Positions 16,717-26,434 of a stretch of DNA of 64,000 nucleotides are shown here, in pieces. The DNA is taken from NCBI RefSeq assembly GCF_004798965.1, contig NZ_SDSD01000005.1, positions 124,001-188,000 on the forward strand, in the 5' to 3' direction. The notes under the pieces are model-generated. The model was not told where the DNA came from. It did no database searches and saw only the letters and a list, made by a program, of their open reading frames with translations. Positions within the stretch are counted from its first letter, which is position 1. Each line of letters begins with the position of its first letter. Source of the stretch: Onishia niordana (lineage in GTDB: Bacteria > Pseudomonadota > Gammaproteobacteria > Pseudomonadales > Halomonadaceae). Both the position numbers and the translations under genes were made by a program.

Positions 16717-18057
16717 TCAGCTCTCGAGTTTCTTCTCCAGGTAGTGGATATTGACCCCGCCTTGCTGGAAATAGCCGTCGCGGACCAGGTCCTTCTGCAG
16801 GTCGATGTTGGTCTTGATGCCTTCTACCAACAGTTCGTCCAGCGCATTGCGCATGCGGGTGAGGGCGGTCTCACGGCTTTTGCCCCAGGTGATCAGCTTG
16901 CCGATCAGGGAGTCATAATGGGGGGGAACCGAATAGCCGGTGTAGAGGTGCGAGTCCATGCGCACGCCTAAGCCTCCGGGCGCATGATAGAGGCTGACCT
17001 TGCCGGGAGAGGGCATGAAGGTGCGTGCATCCTCGGCGTTGATGCGGCACTCGAAGGCATGGCCATTGAGGGCGATGTCTTCCTGACGAACCGACAGGGG
17101 AAGGCCGGAGGCAATCAGCAGCTGTTCCTTGACGATGTCGATGCCGGTGACCATCTCGGTGACCGGGTGCTCAACCTGAACGCGGGTGTTCATCTCGATG
17201 AAGAAGAACTGGCCCTTCTCGTACAGGAACTCGAAGGTGCCGGCACCCCGATAGCCAATCTCGATGCAGGCATCGGTACAGGCCTTGAGTACCTGTGCGC
17301 GGGCATCAGGGTCGAGCTGTGGCGCCGGCGCCTCTTCCAGCACTTTCTGATGGCGACGCTGCAGCGAGCAGTCGCGATCATAGAGGTGAACGGCATTGCC
17401 CTGACCGTCGGCCAGCACCTGCACCTCGACGTGGCGGGGCTGCTCGAGGAACTTCTCCATGTACACCGTGCCATCGCCGAAGGCCGCATTGGCCTCATTC
17501 TGGGTCACGCTGATGGAGGAAAGCAGGTGAGCTTCGGATTGAACGACGCGCATGCCGCGACCGCCACCACCAGAGGCCGCCTTGATGATCACCGGATAGC
17601 CGATGCGCCGCGCCACTGCCATCGCTTCCTCTGGATCCTCGGGCACTGCGCCGTCGGAACCTGGCACCGTCGGCACGCCGGCCTTCATCATCGCTTCGAT
17701 GGCGCTGACCTTGTCGCCCATCAGGCGAATGGTCTCGGCGCGCGGGCCGATAAAGGTAAAGCCGGAGCGTTCGACCTGTTCTGCGAAGTTGGCGTTCTCG
17801 GAGAGGAAGCCATAGCCCGGATGGATGGCATCCGCGTCAGTGACTTCCGCCGCGCTGATCAACGCCGGAATGTTCAGGTAGGACTTCGCTGACGAGGCCG
17901 GGCCGATGCAGACGGCTTCGTCAGCCAGTCGCACATGCATCAGTTCTCGGTCGGCCAGGGAATGCACCGCCACGGTCTTGATGCCCAGCTCTTTGCAGGC
18001 ACGCAGGATGCGAAGGGCGATCTCGCCACGATTGGCGATGAGTACCTTGTCCAACAT
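16717..18057 (-). CDS. accC: Biotin carboxylase AccC
   Basis: ATP-grasp subunit of acetyl-CoA carboxylase that carboxylates biotin on AccB in the first committed step of fatty-acid synthesis. The 446 residues start [18 protein letters not shown], and include the glycine-rich ATP lid [10 protein letters not shown] (about 163-172), the carboxybiotin-site residues in [11 protein letters not shown] and [17 protein letters not shown] (metal and Arg), and RIMAED-like CRINAED. E. coli length is 449. Downstream of accB by 46 bases with GGGGAGGTG nearby as ribosome site. Confidence 0.97.
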   Translation of the reverse strand: MLDKVLIANRGEIALRILRACKELGIKTVAVHSLADRELMHVRLADEAVCIGPASSAKSYLNIPALISAAEVTDADAIHPGYGFLSENANFAEQVERSGFTFIGPRAETIRLMGDKVSAIEAMMKAGVPTVPGSDGAVPEDPEEAMAVARRIGYPVIIKAASGGGGRGMRVVQSEAHLLSSISVTQNEANAAFGDGTVYMEKFLEQPRHVEVQVLADGQGNAVHLYDRDCSLQRRHQKVLEEAPAPQLDPDARAQVLKACTDACIEIGYRGAGTFEFLYEKGQFFFIEMNTRVQVEHPVTEMVTGIDIVKEQLLIASGLPLSVRQEDIALNGHAFECRINAEDARTFMPSPGKVSLYHAPGGLGVRMDSHLYTGYSVPPHYDSLIGKLITWGKSRETALTRMRNALDELLVEGIKTNIDLQKDLVRDGYFQQGGVNIHYLEKKLES

Positions 18058-18103
18058 CTTGTATCCGCCCAGGTTGGAATGGAAAGGGGAGGTGAGAATG
18101 GCC

Positions 18104-18559
18104 TTAGCCGATGACCAGCATGGGCTGGTCGTATTCCACCGGTTCGCCGTCTTCGGCCAGAATCGCTTCGATTACGCCGTCTTTGTCGGCTTCGATCTGG
18201 TTCATCATCTTCATGGCTTCGACGATGCAGATCGTTTCCCCTTTCTTGACGCTCTGGCCCACTTCGACGAATGCCTTGGAGCCCGGCGCCGGCGAGCGAT
18301 AGAAAGTGCCGACCATCGGTGAATTTACCGTGTGGCCTGTAGGCGCGGCGGGCGCTGCAGGCTCCGCTGAAGCCGCAGGTGCTGTTGCCTGGGCGGGAGC
18401 TGCCTGAGCCGGCGCCTGCGCGGCGGGGGCCGGCTGGTAGGCCACGCCGTTGGGGTGACGGCTGATACGAACCGACTCTTCGCCTTCTTGAATCTCGATT
18501 TCGCTGATATTGGATTCTTCCAGCAGCTCGATCAGCTTCTTGACCTTGCGGATATCCAT
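18104..18559 (-). CDS. accB: Biotin carboxyl carrier protein AccB
   Basis: Carrier subunit of acetyl-CoA carboxylase. Residues 1-35 ([23 protein letters not shown]) form the N-terminal domain involved in autoregulation in E. coli. A proline/alanine-rich linker covers about 38-75, and the C-terminal biotinyl domain carries the target lysine in [10 protein letters not shown] (about residue 117) and the thumb segment [13 protein letters not shown]. At 151 residues it matches the family (156 in E. coli). First gene of accBC. Confidence 0.97.
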   Translation of the reverse strand: MDIRKVKKLIELLEESNISEIEIQEGEESVRISRHPNGVAYQPAPAAQAPAQAAPAQATAPAASAEPAAPAAPTGHTVNSPMVGTFYRSPAPGSKAFVEVGQSVKKGETICIVEAMKMMNQIEADKDGVIEAILAEDGEPVEYDQPMLVIG

Positions 18560-18753
18560 GAGTCTGTCTCGATCAGGTGGTAATTAGGGGATTTTCGGGC
18601 AGGCTGATGCGCCAGTGGGAGCTGTCAACCTGCTCAAACTTTGTCTAGATCACGGCATGATGTTGCAAGATGCCGCTGATAGCCGCCTCTAAAGGGCGTG
18701 TCGGCGGAGTGTGCCGAAAAAAACGGGTCATGTCCAGTGACGGCCAGTTCTAC

Positions 18754-20670
18754 TCAGGTGGGGCGATTGGCGGGCTCGTCACGCTGGGCAAACCTCTCAA
18801 GTAGCGCGCCTAGATGGTCGGCAAAGGGCTCGGCTTCAACTTCGCCCTGAATACGCGCATCTCTAATTTCCTTGCCCTGCGCAAAGAATAGCAGGCTGGG
18901 GGGGCCGAATAGCTCGAAGCGCTGGAGCAGCTCGCGGCTTTGTGCATTGTTGTCGGTCACATCGACGCGAATGCGATGAAATCTGTCGAGTTGAGTGGCC
19001 ACCTGAGGGCTTGGAAAGACGTCACGCTCCATGATCTTGCAGGAGATGCACCAGTCGGCGCTGATGTCGACGAAGGCCGGTTGCCCGGACCTTACGGCGC
19101 TCTCGAGTTCCGCGTTGAGGGCTTCGAGATCCGTGACGGTGTTGAAAGGGGATGAGGGGGCGGAGGATTCGACGCTAGTGGGCGTCGACTCAGTCGTATG
19201 CCAGGCCAATGGTCGCAATGGATCCTCGCCGCCTCCGGCCGCACCGATGATCAGCGCGAGCCCCCAAGTCAGCAGTATCAGGCCTGCGGCTTGCCCCAGT
19301 CGCGCCATCCCCTTGGGGTGATCAAAGCGTAGCGCCCCCAGTGCTAACGCACTACTGATAGCAAGTGCGCCCCATAACAGCAGCGTCAGTGCCCCCGGCA
19401 ATAGACGCGCGATCAGCCATATCGCAACGCCCAGCAAGAGCACGCCGAAGGTGTCCTTGATGCTTTGCATCCAAGCACCCCGGCGGGGAAGCAGGGTCGT
19501 GCCGAAGGTGCCGACGATGATCAGTGGCACGCCCATGCCGAGCGCCAGGGCGAGCAAACCGAGTCCACCCATGGCGGCATCACCGGTAGAAGAGATGAAT
19601 ACCAGCGCCCCCGCCAAGGGAGCCGAGACGCAAGGCGAAACCACCAGCACGGATAAGGCGCCTGCCACGGCGAGGCCTAGCGGGCCGCTCTGTTGGGCGC
19701 GGCTTTGCCAGTCGTCGAGACGCTGAGCGATGCCCTGGGGCAGGCGAGGCTGAAAGACGCCGAACATCGCCAGGGCAAAGAGCACGAAGAGTACCGTGAA
19801 GGGGATAAGGATCGTCGGTGACTGCAGGCGCGCCTGGAGGTTGAGCCCGGCACCGAAGAGCCCCATCAGCACGCCGACACCTGCATAGGTCAGTGCCATT
19901 CCCGTCACATAGCTGCCTGATAGCGCGAGAGCGCGCAGCCGCGTCGGATTCTGGCCGACAATGATAGAGGCAAGGATGGGTATCATCGGCAGCACGCAGG
20001 GCGTGAAGGTCAGCCCCAGGCCGGCGAGGAAGAAGAGTCCCAATACCAGCCAGGGCGAGGCCTCTGCGAGCAGATTACTGAAACGGCCATCTTCGCTAGT
20101 CAGGGTAGAAGGGGCAGTCGCGACGGCGGGCGATACTGCTACGGTATCGTTGGTTGCTTGGTTTTCACTTACCTGGCGAGAGGAGGGGGGCGATGCAAAG
20201 GCTGCTGGCGCAGACCCTGGCAGGGCCGTGAGCTCGACTTGCTGTGGTGGGTAGCAAAGTCCGGCTTCCGCGCAGCCCTGATAGTGAAGCGTAAAGGTAA
20301 TGGCGTTAGCGTCGACAGCTTCCTTGATAGGCACCGGAAAGGTGACACGGTCATGGTAGACATAGACCTCGCCAAGGAATTCATCCTTCTTGAAGGTGCC
20401 GGCTGGCAGGGCGGGCTCCCCCAGGGTGACGCCAGGAGTATCGCTCTCGACGCCTAAGCGATGACGGTAGAGATAGTAGCCGTCGGTGGCTTCGATACCG
20501 ATCATCAAGCGGTTATCGTCGATCCAGGCGTTAGGACTGAAAGCCTCGTCCACTGGCAAAAAGTCACCGTTACTCCCTCCCGAGGAGAATAGCTGAGCCT
20601 GCAGAGGGAGCGGAAAGGCTAGCAGCAGGCCAAGGGCGAGAAATAAGAGCCGTGGAATCAACGTCAACAT
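18754..20670 (-). CDS. dsbD: Thiol:disulfide interchange protein DsbD
   Basis: Inner-membrane electron shuttle that takes electrons from cytosolic thioredoxin to periplasmic DsbC/DsbG and CcmG. A signal peptide (about 1-26, ending PLQAQ) precedes the alpha domain with the pair CAEAGLC (about residue 132). The membrane beta domain of eight segments spans about 205-465 and has the redox cysteines in FTPCVLPMIP and VSPCVSAPLAG. The C-terminal thioredoxin-like gamma domain has WCISCK (about 545-550). The 638 residues exceed E. coli (565), mainly by a longer linker after residue 145. Divergent from the DUF2333 gene. Confidence 0.94.
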   Translation of the reverse strand: MLTLIPRLLFLALGLLLAFPLPLQAQLFSSGGSNGDFLPVDEAFSPNAWIDDNRLMIGIEATDGYYLYRHRLGVESDTPGVTLGEPALPAGTFKKDEFLGEVYVYHDRVTFPVPIKEAVDANAITFTLHYQGCAEAGLCYPPQQVELTALPGSAPAAFASPPSSRQVSENQATNDTVAVSPAVATAPSTLTSEDGRFSNLLAEASPWLVLGLFFLAGLGLTFTPCVLPMIPILASIIVGQNPTRLRALALSGSYVTGMALTYAGVGVLMGLFGAGLNLQARLQSPTILIPFTVLFVLFALAMFGVFQPRLPQGIAQRLDDWQSRAQQSGPLGLAVAGALSVLVVSPCVSAPLAGALVFISSTGDAAMGGLGLLALALGMGVPLIIVGTFGTTLLPRRGAWMQSIKDTFGVLLLGVAIWLIARLLPGALTLLLWGALAISSALALGALRFDHPKGMARLGQAAGLILLTWGLALIIGAAGGGEDPLRPLAWHTTESTPTSVESSAPSSPFNTVTDLEALNAELESAVRSGQPAFVDISADWCISCKIMERDVFPSPQVATQLDRFHRIRVDVTDNNAQSRELLQRFELFGPPSLLFFAQGKEIRDARIQGEVEAEPFADHLGALLERFAQRDEPANRPT

Positions 20671-20877
20671 CCTTGCGGGTATTCGGGTCGATAAGAAAGT
20701 GATAGCAATAGCCTGCAGATAGCCTTGTCTGCGACCGGGATACGAGACAGGAGTTCCGCCGTCGTGGAAACCTCTCAGTCATACACCTGCTAGGATAACT
20801 CATGCCCTTGTCGGCTTCATGCCAAGCATGCGGTCAAAGGGGCTTCGGAATTCCTCCAACCGCCAAGGACGTAGACG

Positions 20878-22347
20878 ATGCCATTGTTCGGATCACGCAA
20901 TGCCCGGCCCAATCGACCCACCGATATTCTGGAGCGCCCTGACTACGGCTGGGTGTGGAAGCCGCTGTTGGGGCTAGTCGCTGTCTACCTGGTTGTGACC
21001 CTAGCGCTGGGCGTCTGGTGGAGCCTGACGCCCGATGGCTTCGACGTGCAGCAAGCCAGCGCCGAGCAGCGCGGTCGCCTTGCGCCTGACGCTCAGACGC
21101 ACTCAGATGCCCAGGGCGCGGAGAATGATGGCGGAAGCGTTGCGGCAGCCACTGACGATAGCGAGGCCACCAAGACAGCGCTGGATACCAGTCCAGCAGG
21201 CCGGGGGGCAGTGATCATCGCGACCCAGATGACACTGCTCGATACGCTGCTGGATAAGTCGGGCGGTTATGTACGCAACGACATGCTGCCGCCTGGTCTG
21301 TGGCTCGACAACATGCCTGCCTGGGAGCTGGGCGTGCTCGAACAGGCGCGTAGCCAGGCGCATTCCTTGGTCGAACAGGCCGATATGGAAGCGGGGGCGC
21401 TGGTTGAGGCTCAGGAACGACTCGACGGCGACAGTCAGGATTGGCTGTATCCGGCGACCGAGCATCGCCTGAACAAGGCAAATGATGCCTATGCAGTAGT
21501 GCTCAACGACATTAATGAGCAGCGCCAAGCCCTGCCGGCCGAGGGCGATGTGCCGGCGGACTGGTTGTCACGGGTCGCCATGCGTCTGGAAGAGATGACC
21601 TATCGCCTATCGGCGAGTGTCGCCGACCCCGAGGCCCTGCGCGAACTCGAGGTGGATGTTGACCAGCTGCCCGGCAGAACGCCTTGGTACCGCGTCGATA
21701 ATATTTTCTTCGAGGCTCGCGGTCAGACATGGGCGCTGGAGCATCTGCTGGCAGCGATGGCCGCTGACTATGGCGATGTGCTGGCCGCCGCTGAAGCCCA
21801 AGCGCTGGTAGATCGCTTGATGGCCGAACTCGAGCAGGCGCAGCGTCCGCTGTGGAGTCCGATGGTGCTCAACGGTACGGGTTTTGGCATCTTTGCCAAT
21901 CACTCACTGATGATGGCGGCCTATACCCAGCGTGCCGCGCGATTGGCCGAGGCACTCTCTGAGCGCTTGGCAGGTGTCAGTGCACCCGCTGAGCCGGTGA
22001 ACCCAACGTCGGCCGCTGAAACGTCTAGCCAGGCAGATGCCCAGTCTGCTGCCCAGCCGCCAGTCTCAGAAGGTGCTGGCGCTTCGTCAGAAGGGGCGGC
22101 CAAGGTCGATGCCGCGCCACAAGGCGCCGCTTCCGATGTCGATACCCAGGGGGGTGACGGCGCTGATGCCAGTGTTGAGGAGGGGGCTAGCGAGCCAAGT
22201 TCTGCTGAAAAAGCTGGCCCTGTTGAGAAAACTGAGCCTGCTGAGACAACTGACCCCTCGGTCGATGGTCAGGACGCCAGCGCAACGCTATCGGCCGAGG
22301 ATGCTGACGTTGCAGATGAAGGCGTGGCCACGGATAGCGGCGACTGA
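20878..22347 (+). CDS. DUF2333 family membrane protein
   Basis: One membrane segment near the N terminus (WKPLLGLVAVYLVVTLALGVWW, written here only as position 27-48) precedes a soluble domain of about residues 95-365 that fits DUF2333: ATQMTLLDTLLDKSGGYVRND, PPGLWLDNMPAWELGVL, NDAYAVVLND, LPGRTPWYRVDNIFFEARG. Members are found beside cell-envelope genes but have no established role. The C-terminal 115 residues are a low-complexity acidic tail rich in Ala, Ser, Glu, Asp and Pro, longer than needed for the domain. Transcribed rightward and ended by a bidirectional hairpin shared with ppa. Confidence 0.8.
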   Translation: MPLFGSRNARPNRPTDILERPDYGWVWKPLLGLVAVYLVVTLALGVWWSLTPDGFDVQQASAEQRGRLAPDAQTHSDAQGAENDGGSVAAATDDSEATKTALDTSPAGRGAVIIATQMTLLDTLLDKSGGYVRNDMLPPGLWLDNMPAWELGVLEQARSQAHSLVEQADMEAGALVEAQERLDGDSQDWLYPATEHRLNKANDAYAVVLNDINEQRQALPAEGDVPADWLSRVAMRLEEMTYRLSASVADPEALRELEVDVDQLPGRTPWYRVDNIFFEARGQTWALEHLLAAMAADYGDVLAAAEAQALVDRLMAELEQAQRPLWSPMVLNGTGFGIFANHSLMMAAYTQRAARLAEALSERLAGVSAPAEPVNPTSAAETSSQADAQSAAQPPVSEGAGASSEGAAKVDAAPQGAASDVDTQGGDGADASVEEGASEPSSAEKAGPVEKTEPAETTDPSVDGQDASATLSAEDADVADEGVATDSGD

Positions 22348-22374
22348 CCCGCTAGCCAGCGGGGTCCGGTAACG

Positions 22375-22405
22375 AATAAGGGGCGCTCAGTGAGCGCCCC
22401 TTATT
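22375..22405. terminator. Bidirectional terminator between DUF2333 gene and ppa
   Basis: Two perfect 15-base arms (22375-22389 and 22391-22405) surround a single base. The stem is GC-rich inside with AATAAG/CTTATT ends, so either strand ends in TTATT after the GC core. It lies 28 bases after the rightward stop and 37 bases after the leftward stop. Confidence 0.85.
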
Positions 22406-22442
22406 CATCTTGCTGCATCGGTTAGATGCGAAATGCGGTCGT

Positions 22443-22973
22443 TCAGGCCTTTTCAAAGGCGGCGACAGCCTTCTCGATGGCCTTGCGAGCGGCGTCGGCA
22501 CCGTCCCAGGATTCGACCTTGACCCACTTACCCTTCTCGAGATCCTTGTAGTTCTCGAAGAAGTGAGCGATCTGCTGGCGCAGCAACTCGGGGAGGTCGG
22601 TAACTTCCTGAATATCGTCGTAAAGGGCGGTGAGCTTCTGGTGCGGCACGCAGACCAGTTTGGCGTCTTCGCCGGCTTCATCGGTCATGTTCAGGATGCC
22701 GACCGGGCGTGCACGAATCACGCTACCCGGCTGTACCGGATAAGGGGTAACGACCAGTGCATCCAGCGCATCGCCATCGTCGGCCAGGGTGTCCGGGATA
22801 TACCCGTAGTTGGCCGGGTAGAACATGGGGGTCGCCATGAAACGGTCAACCAGCAGCGCATCCAGATCCTTGTCGATCTCATACTTGATCGGTGCATGGT
22901 TGGCGGGGATCTCGATGGCGACGTAAACGTCGTTAGGGAGATCTTTGCCAGCGGGAATCTTGTCGAAGCTCAT
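22443..22973 (-). CDS. ppa: Inorganic pyrophosphatase
   Basis: Family I soluble pyrophosphatase that hydrolyses PPi and pulls biosynthetic reactions forward. ATG 22973 ([16 protein letters not shown]) with AAGGA upstream gives 176 residues, identical in length to E. coli Ppa; the open frame to 23069 is not needed. Metal-binding aspartates lie in [11 protein letters not shown] (about residues 65-75), with [25 protein letters not shown] and the later [16 protein letters not shown]. PPi hydrolysis here coexists with a PPi-using phosphofructokinase 2 kb away. Confidence 0.97.
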   Translation of the reverse strand: MSFDKIPAGKDLPNDVYVAIEIPANHAPIKYEIDKDLDALLVDRFMATPMFYPANYGYIPDTLADDGDALDALVVTPYPVQPGSVIRARPVGILNMTDEAGEDAKLVCVPHQKLTALYDDIQEVTDLPELLRQQIAHFFENYKDLEKGKWVKVESWDGADAARKAIEKAVAAFEKA

Positions 22974-23154
22974 TGTCACGTCCTTGGGTGGGCAGTAATC
23001 GTTGCCTGTAAAGTCCGGCGAATTATACGAACTGCAGGGCGCGATTACCAATGCGACCAATGCCTCCATGGGCCCTAGGGGGCATTTGAGTGTGTATGAT
23101 AGGCGGCGCCTCTATCAGCTGGAGGTGTGGCCGCCGGATCAAGGAGACTAGCAG

Positions 23155-24867
23155 GTGGATTCCGAGTTAGCGCTGAGTGTAGGGCAGGCCTTCGTGGCCC
23201 CGGAACGTCGTCGTCACCGCAGTTCGATGTCGGTGCGGATTCCCGAATCACGGCTGTTAGCGTTGAAGGGCGCCTGTGCGCTGATCAGCGACTCGAACTC
23301 GCGCAACGCCCTTGCTCATCAGGCCGGTGAGCTCAGCGTACGTGGGTTTCTGGCCGATTATATTTCGACTCCCGAGCATTGGGACATCAAGACCTCGGCA
23401 ACGCGTGTCCTTAGGGCACTCAATGGCTGGTGTCACAGTCAGAGCGATCATATCAGCGGGGGCAGCTATGTCTGCTCGTTATCGGCCATGATCTACCGTG
23501 GCCGTGAAGCGCACCTCTTCCATATGGGCGATACGCTGGTCTTTCGACTGCGGGGGGCCGAATTCGAGCAACTCTCTCGCGATCATGTCACCGACCTGGG
23601 GGGATATCGCTATCCATCCCGAGCGTTGGGCATGGATGGCAATCTGGACATCGATTACCTAACCATGCCGTTGAAACAGGGCGATCTGTTCCTTTTCACC
23701 ACCCCAGCGGTCCGCGGCACGCTGATGCCTTCTGACTACGTACAATTGATTCGCCAGGATGCAAGCGACCTGGATGCCGCCTGCGAGCGCCTGGCGGCCA
23801 CGGCTCTCGAACGTGCCCAGGAGCGAGGCTACGGAGGCGAGCAATTCTGTTTCCAGTTGGTTCGCATCGACCGTCTTCCAGAAGAAATGACCGAATCGCC
23901 GGACAAGATTTATGGCGATCTGCCGGTGCCGCCGGAGCTTGCGAAAGGGCAGCGTCTTGACGGGTTGGAGGTCAGGGAAGTGCTGTCTCGCACGGCTCAG
24001 TCACGCGTCTACCGGGTATTTGATTCGGTCAGTGGTCGCGACATGGTGATGAAGGCGCCGAGTCCCGAGCTCTCGAGTCGCAACGCCTACCTGGAGCATT
24101 TTCTGCTGCAGCAGTGGGTGGTTGAGCGGGTACACTCGCCTTTCGTGGCCCGCGTCGTGGAGCCCTCCAGGCCGCGCACCCATCTCTATTACTTGATGAA
24201 CCTGGTCGAGGGAGAGCGCCTCACTGATTGGGCGTTGCGCCATCCCCAGGCGAGTCTCTCGCAGCGCCTGGATATTGCTCGCCAGCTGGCCAAGGCCGTG
24301 CAGGCCCTGCATCGCCGGGATCTACTGCATCAGCAGATTCATCCCGATAATGTGCTGATAGATACCCATGGTCAGCTGGTACTTGCCGATTTTAGTGCTT
24401 GCCGATTGCGGGAAGGCGACGGCCATAAGCATTCCCGGGAGCTGGCTCGTCAGCTGGGCCTTACCGAGCACAGTGCCCCCGAATACGCTCTGGATGACGA
24501 TGTGGGCAGGCGCAGCGATCAGTACGCGCTGGCCTCGACGATCTACTGGCTGGTGACAGGAGGTCTGCCCTACGATATTCCGCCTCATCAATTGCGCAGT
24601 CACACGGACCTGGAGCAGCTGAGCTACAAGAGTGCCTCACTGCGTAATCCCGACGTTCCCAAGAAATTGGACGATGCGCTTCGGCGAGCCCTTGACCCGC
24701 AGCGGGCGCTACGTTTTCGGCGTCTGTCGGAACTACTCGTGGCGCTGCGAGAGCCCCGCGGCGAGGGTGAGTCCGCCGCTGCGTCGAAGTTAGCCTCCGG
24801 CCGTTTCTGGCAGGCAGTCGCGGGATTATCGTTTGCGCTGCTGATTGTCTCCTGGCTGCTGCGCTAG
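23155..24867 (+). CDS. PP2C-like / protein-kinase-like fusion with both catalytic sites degenerate
   Basis: The order is PP2C-like domain (about 5-245), Ser/Thr kinase-like domain (about 265-545) and a C-terminal membrane segment (about 550-568), as in the family annotated as bifunctional kinase/phosphatase. Comparison with that family's motifs from memory shows losses. The first PP2C Asp motif (DGxx) reads ISDSNS, the TDGV motif reads TTPAV, and the final DN motif reads GEQF. The kinase HxD loop reads LHQQIHPDN with Gln for the catalytic Asp, and DFG reads DFS. The MGDT segment and the VAIK-type lysine (MVMKAP) remain. GTG 23155 has AAGGAG eight bases upstream. Likely a scaffold or sensor rather than an enzyme. 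Confidence 0.8.
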   Translation: MDSELALSVGQAFVAPERRRHRSSMSVRIPESRLLALKGACALISDSNSRNALAHQAGELSVRGFLADYISTPEHWDIKTSATRVLRALNGWCHSQSDHISGGSYVCSLSAMIYRGREAHLFHMGDTLVFRLRGAEFEQLSRDHVTDLGGYRYPSRALGMDGNLDIDYLTMPLKQGDLFLFTTPAVRGTLMPSDYVQLIRQDASDLDAACERLAATALERAQERGYGGEQFCFQLVRIDRLPEEMTESPDKIYGDLPVPPELAKGQRLDGLEVREVLSRTAQSRVYRVFDSVSGRDMVMKAPSPELSSRNAYLEHFLLQQWVVERVHSPFVARVVEPSRPRTHLYYLMNLVEGERLTDWALRHPQASLSQRLDIARQLAKAVQALHRRDLLHQQIHPDNVLIDTHGQLVLADFSACRLREGDGHKHSRELARQLGLTEHSAPEYALDDDVGRRSDQYALASTIYWLVTGGLPYDIPPHQLRSHTDLEQLSYKSASLRNPDVPKKLDDALRRALDPQRALRFRRLSELLVALREPRGEGESAAASKLASGRFWQAVAGLSFALLIVSWLLR

Positions 24868-24892
24868 GCCCGCCCATGCTCGTTGGAGGCAC

Positions 24893-24920
24893 ACAAAAAC
24901 GCCCCGGCTAAACCGGGGCG
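24893..24920 (-). terminator. Terminator after pfp
   Basis: CGCCCCGG and CCGGGGCG arms (24913-24920 and 24900-24907) over a 5-base loop are followed on the minus strand by five T (24899-24895). It ends the leftward pfp transcript just past the fused phosphatase/kinase-like gene. Confidence 0.8.
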
Positions 24921-25005
24921 ATGTCGATAGCTGTTGCCTTAACGCTGCTTTGTCATTGCTCAGCGGCGGTATTGAGAAGAGACATGCTGTCGCTTGGCGA
25001 TGTGC

Positions 25006-26265
25006 TTAGAGCGTAAACGTCGGCAGCTTGCGCTCTACCCGCGCGAGCTTGAGGCGCGCGACCTTCGGCAGGCCGTTCTCGAAGGGCGGGAAATCTTCAC
25101 CCTGGATCAGCGGCGACAGGTAACGGCGGCACTCCTCGGTGATGCCGAAACCATCTTCGCGGATGAAATCCTTGGGCATGAACTTCTCGCGGTTGGCGAT
25201 CTCGGCGAGTGGCGCGGCGCCGATTTCCCAGGCATAGGGGGCTTCGCTTATCCGGTTGATGGTCGGCATCATGGCATTCTCGCCGGCCACCGCAAGCTCC
25301 ACGGCTTTCTCGCCGACGGCATAGGCCTGGTCGACGTCGGTCTTGGCGGCCAGGTGGCGTGCGGCGCGTTGAAGGTAGTCGGCGACCGCCCAGTGGTACT
25401 TGTAGCCCAGGTCCTGCTTGACCATGCCGGCAAGTGTCGGCGCCACACCGCCCAACTGGCGGTGGCCGAAGGCATCGGTATTGCCAGAGTCCGCCAGGAA
25501 GGTGCCATCCTCGTAGCGGGCCCCTTCGGAGACTACGATCACGCAGTAGCCATAGTGCTTCACGGCTTCCTCGACCCGCGCCATCACTGCCTTACGATCG
25601 AAAGCGACCTCGGGGAAGATGACCAGATGGGGCGGTTCGCCTTCGCCTTCGCCGGCAAGGGCGCCGGCGGCTGCGATCCAGCCCGCATGGCGGCCCATGA
25701 CTTCGAGCACGAAGACCTTGGTCGAGGTGGCGCACATCGAGGCGATATCCAGCGAGGTCTCGAGGGTCGATGTGGCAATGTACTTGGCCACACTGCCAAA
25801 GCCAGGCGAATTGTCGGTGATCGGTAGATCGTTATCGACTGTCTTGGGCACGTGAATGGCGGTCAGCGGGTAGCCGAGCTTTTCGGACAGCTGAGAGACC
25901 TTGAGGCAGGTGTCGGCACTATCGCCGCCGCCGTTATAGAAGAAATAACGGATATCGTGAGCCTTGAAGACCTCGATCAGGCGCTCGTACTGGGCGCGAT
26001 GCGTCTCGATATCTTTAAGCTTGTAGCGGCAGGAGCCGAACGCACCACCTGGGGTGTGACGCAGCGCGGCGATTGTCTCGTCGGTTTCCTGCGAGACATC
26101 GATCAGATCCTCGGTCAGGGCACCGATGATGCCGTTGTGGCCGGCGTAGACCTTGCCGATCTTGTCGTCGTGGCGACGGCACGCTTCAATCACGCCACAG
26201 GCGCTGGCATTGATGACGGCTGTGACGCCGCCGGACTGGGCATAGAAGGCGTTGTGCTGTGCCAT
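25006..26265 (-). CDS. pfp: PPi-dependent 6-phosphofructokinase
   Basis: Reversible phosphorylation of fructose 6-phosphate using pyrophosphate. The diagnostic region is NGGGDSADT (about residues 112-120) with Asp where ATP enzymes have Gly, followed by PKTVDNDL with the lysine that excludes ATP; MGRHAGW and the substrate segment follow. The 419 residues fit the bacterial PPi-PFK group. Such an enzyme suits organisms that run glycolysis mainly through Entner-Doudoroff and use this step flexibly. Single gene, divergent from mpl. Confidence 0.92.
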   Translation of the reverse strand: MAQHNAFYAQSGGVTAVINASACGVIEACRRHDDKIGKVYAGHNGIIGALTEDLIDVSQETDETIAALRHTPGGAFGSCRYKLKDIETHRAQYERLIEVFKAHDIRYFFYNGGGDSADTCLKVSQLSEKLGYPLTAIHVPKTVDNDLPITDNSPGFGSVAKYIATSTLETSLDIASMCATSTKVFVLEVMGRHAGWIAAAGALAGEGEGEPPHLVIFPEVAFDRKAVMARVEEAVKHYGYCVIVVSEGARYEDGTFLADSGNTDAFGHRQLGGVAPTLAGMVKQDLGYKYHWAVADYLQRAARHLAAKTDVDQAYAVGEKAVELAVAGENAMMPTINRISEAPYAWEIGAAPLAEIANREKFMPKDFIREDGFGITEECRRYLSPLIQGEDFPPFENGLPKVARLKLARVERKLPTFTL

Positions 26266-26434
26266 GGGGCTTGTGAGCTCCTGCTAACCGGGTCATCGAA
26301 AGGGTAAAAAAGTCAGGGCAATATACTAGCCCAAAGTAGGGCGAGCTGCACCCGCTGGAATGCCTAAGGATCACAGGATGGAGGCGGCGGGGGCGCCATG
26401 CTAGTCTGCCTGCCACCCTGGCAGGAGGCACTCG

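Noticed and set aside
16984..17892. 302-codon plus-strand frame inside accC
   Set aside because: Antisense shadow of AccC.
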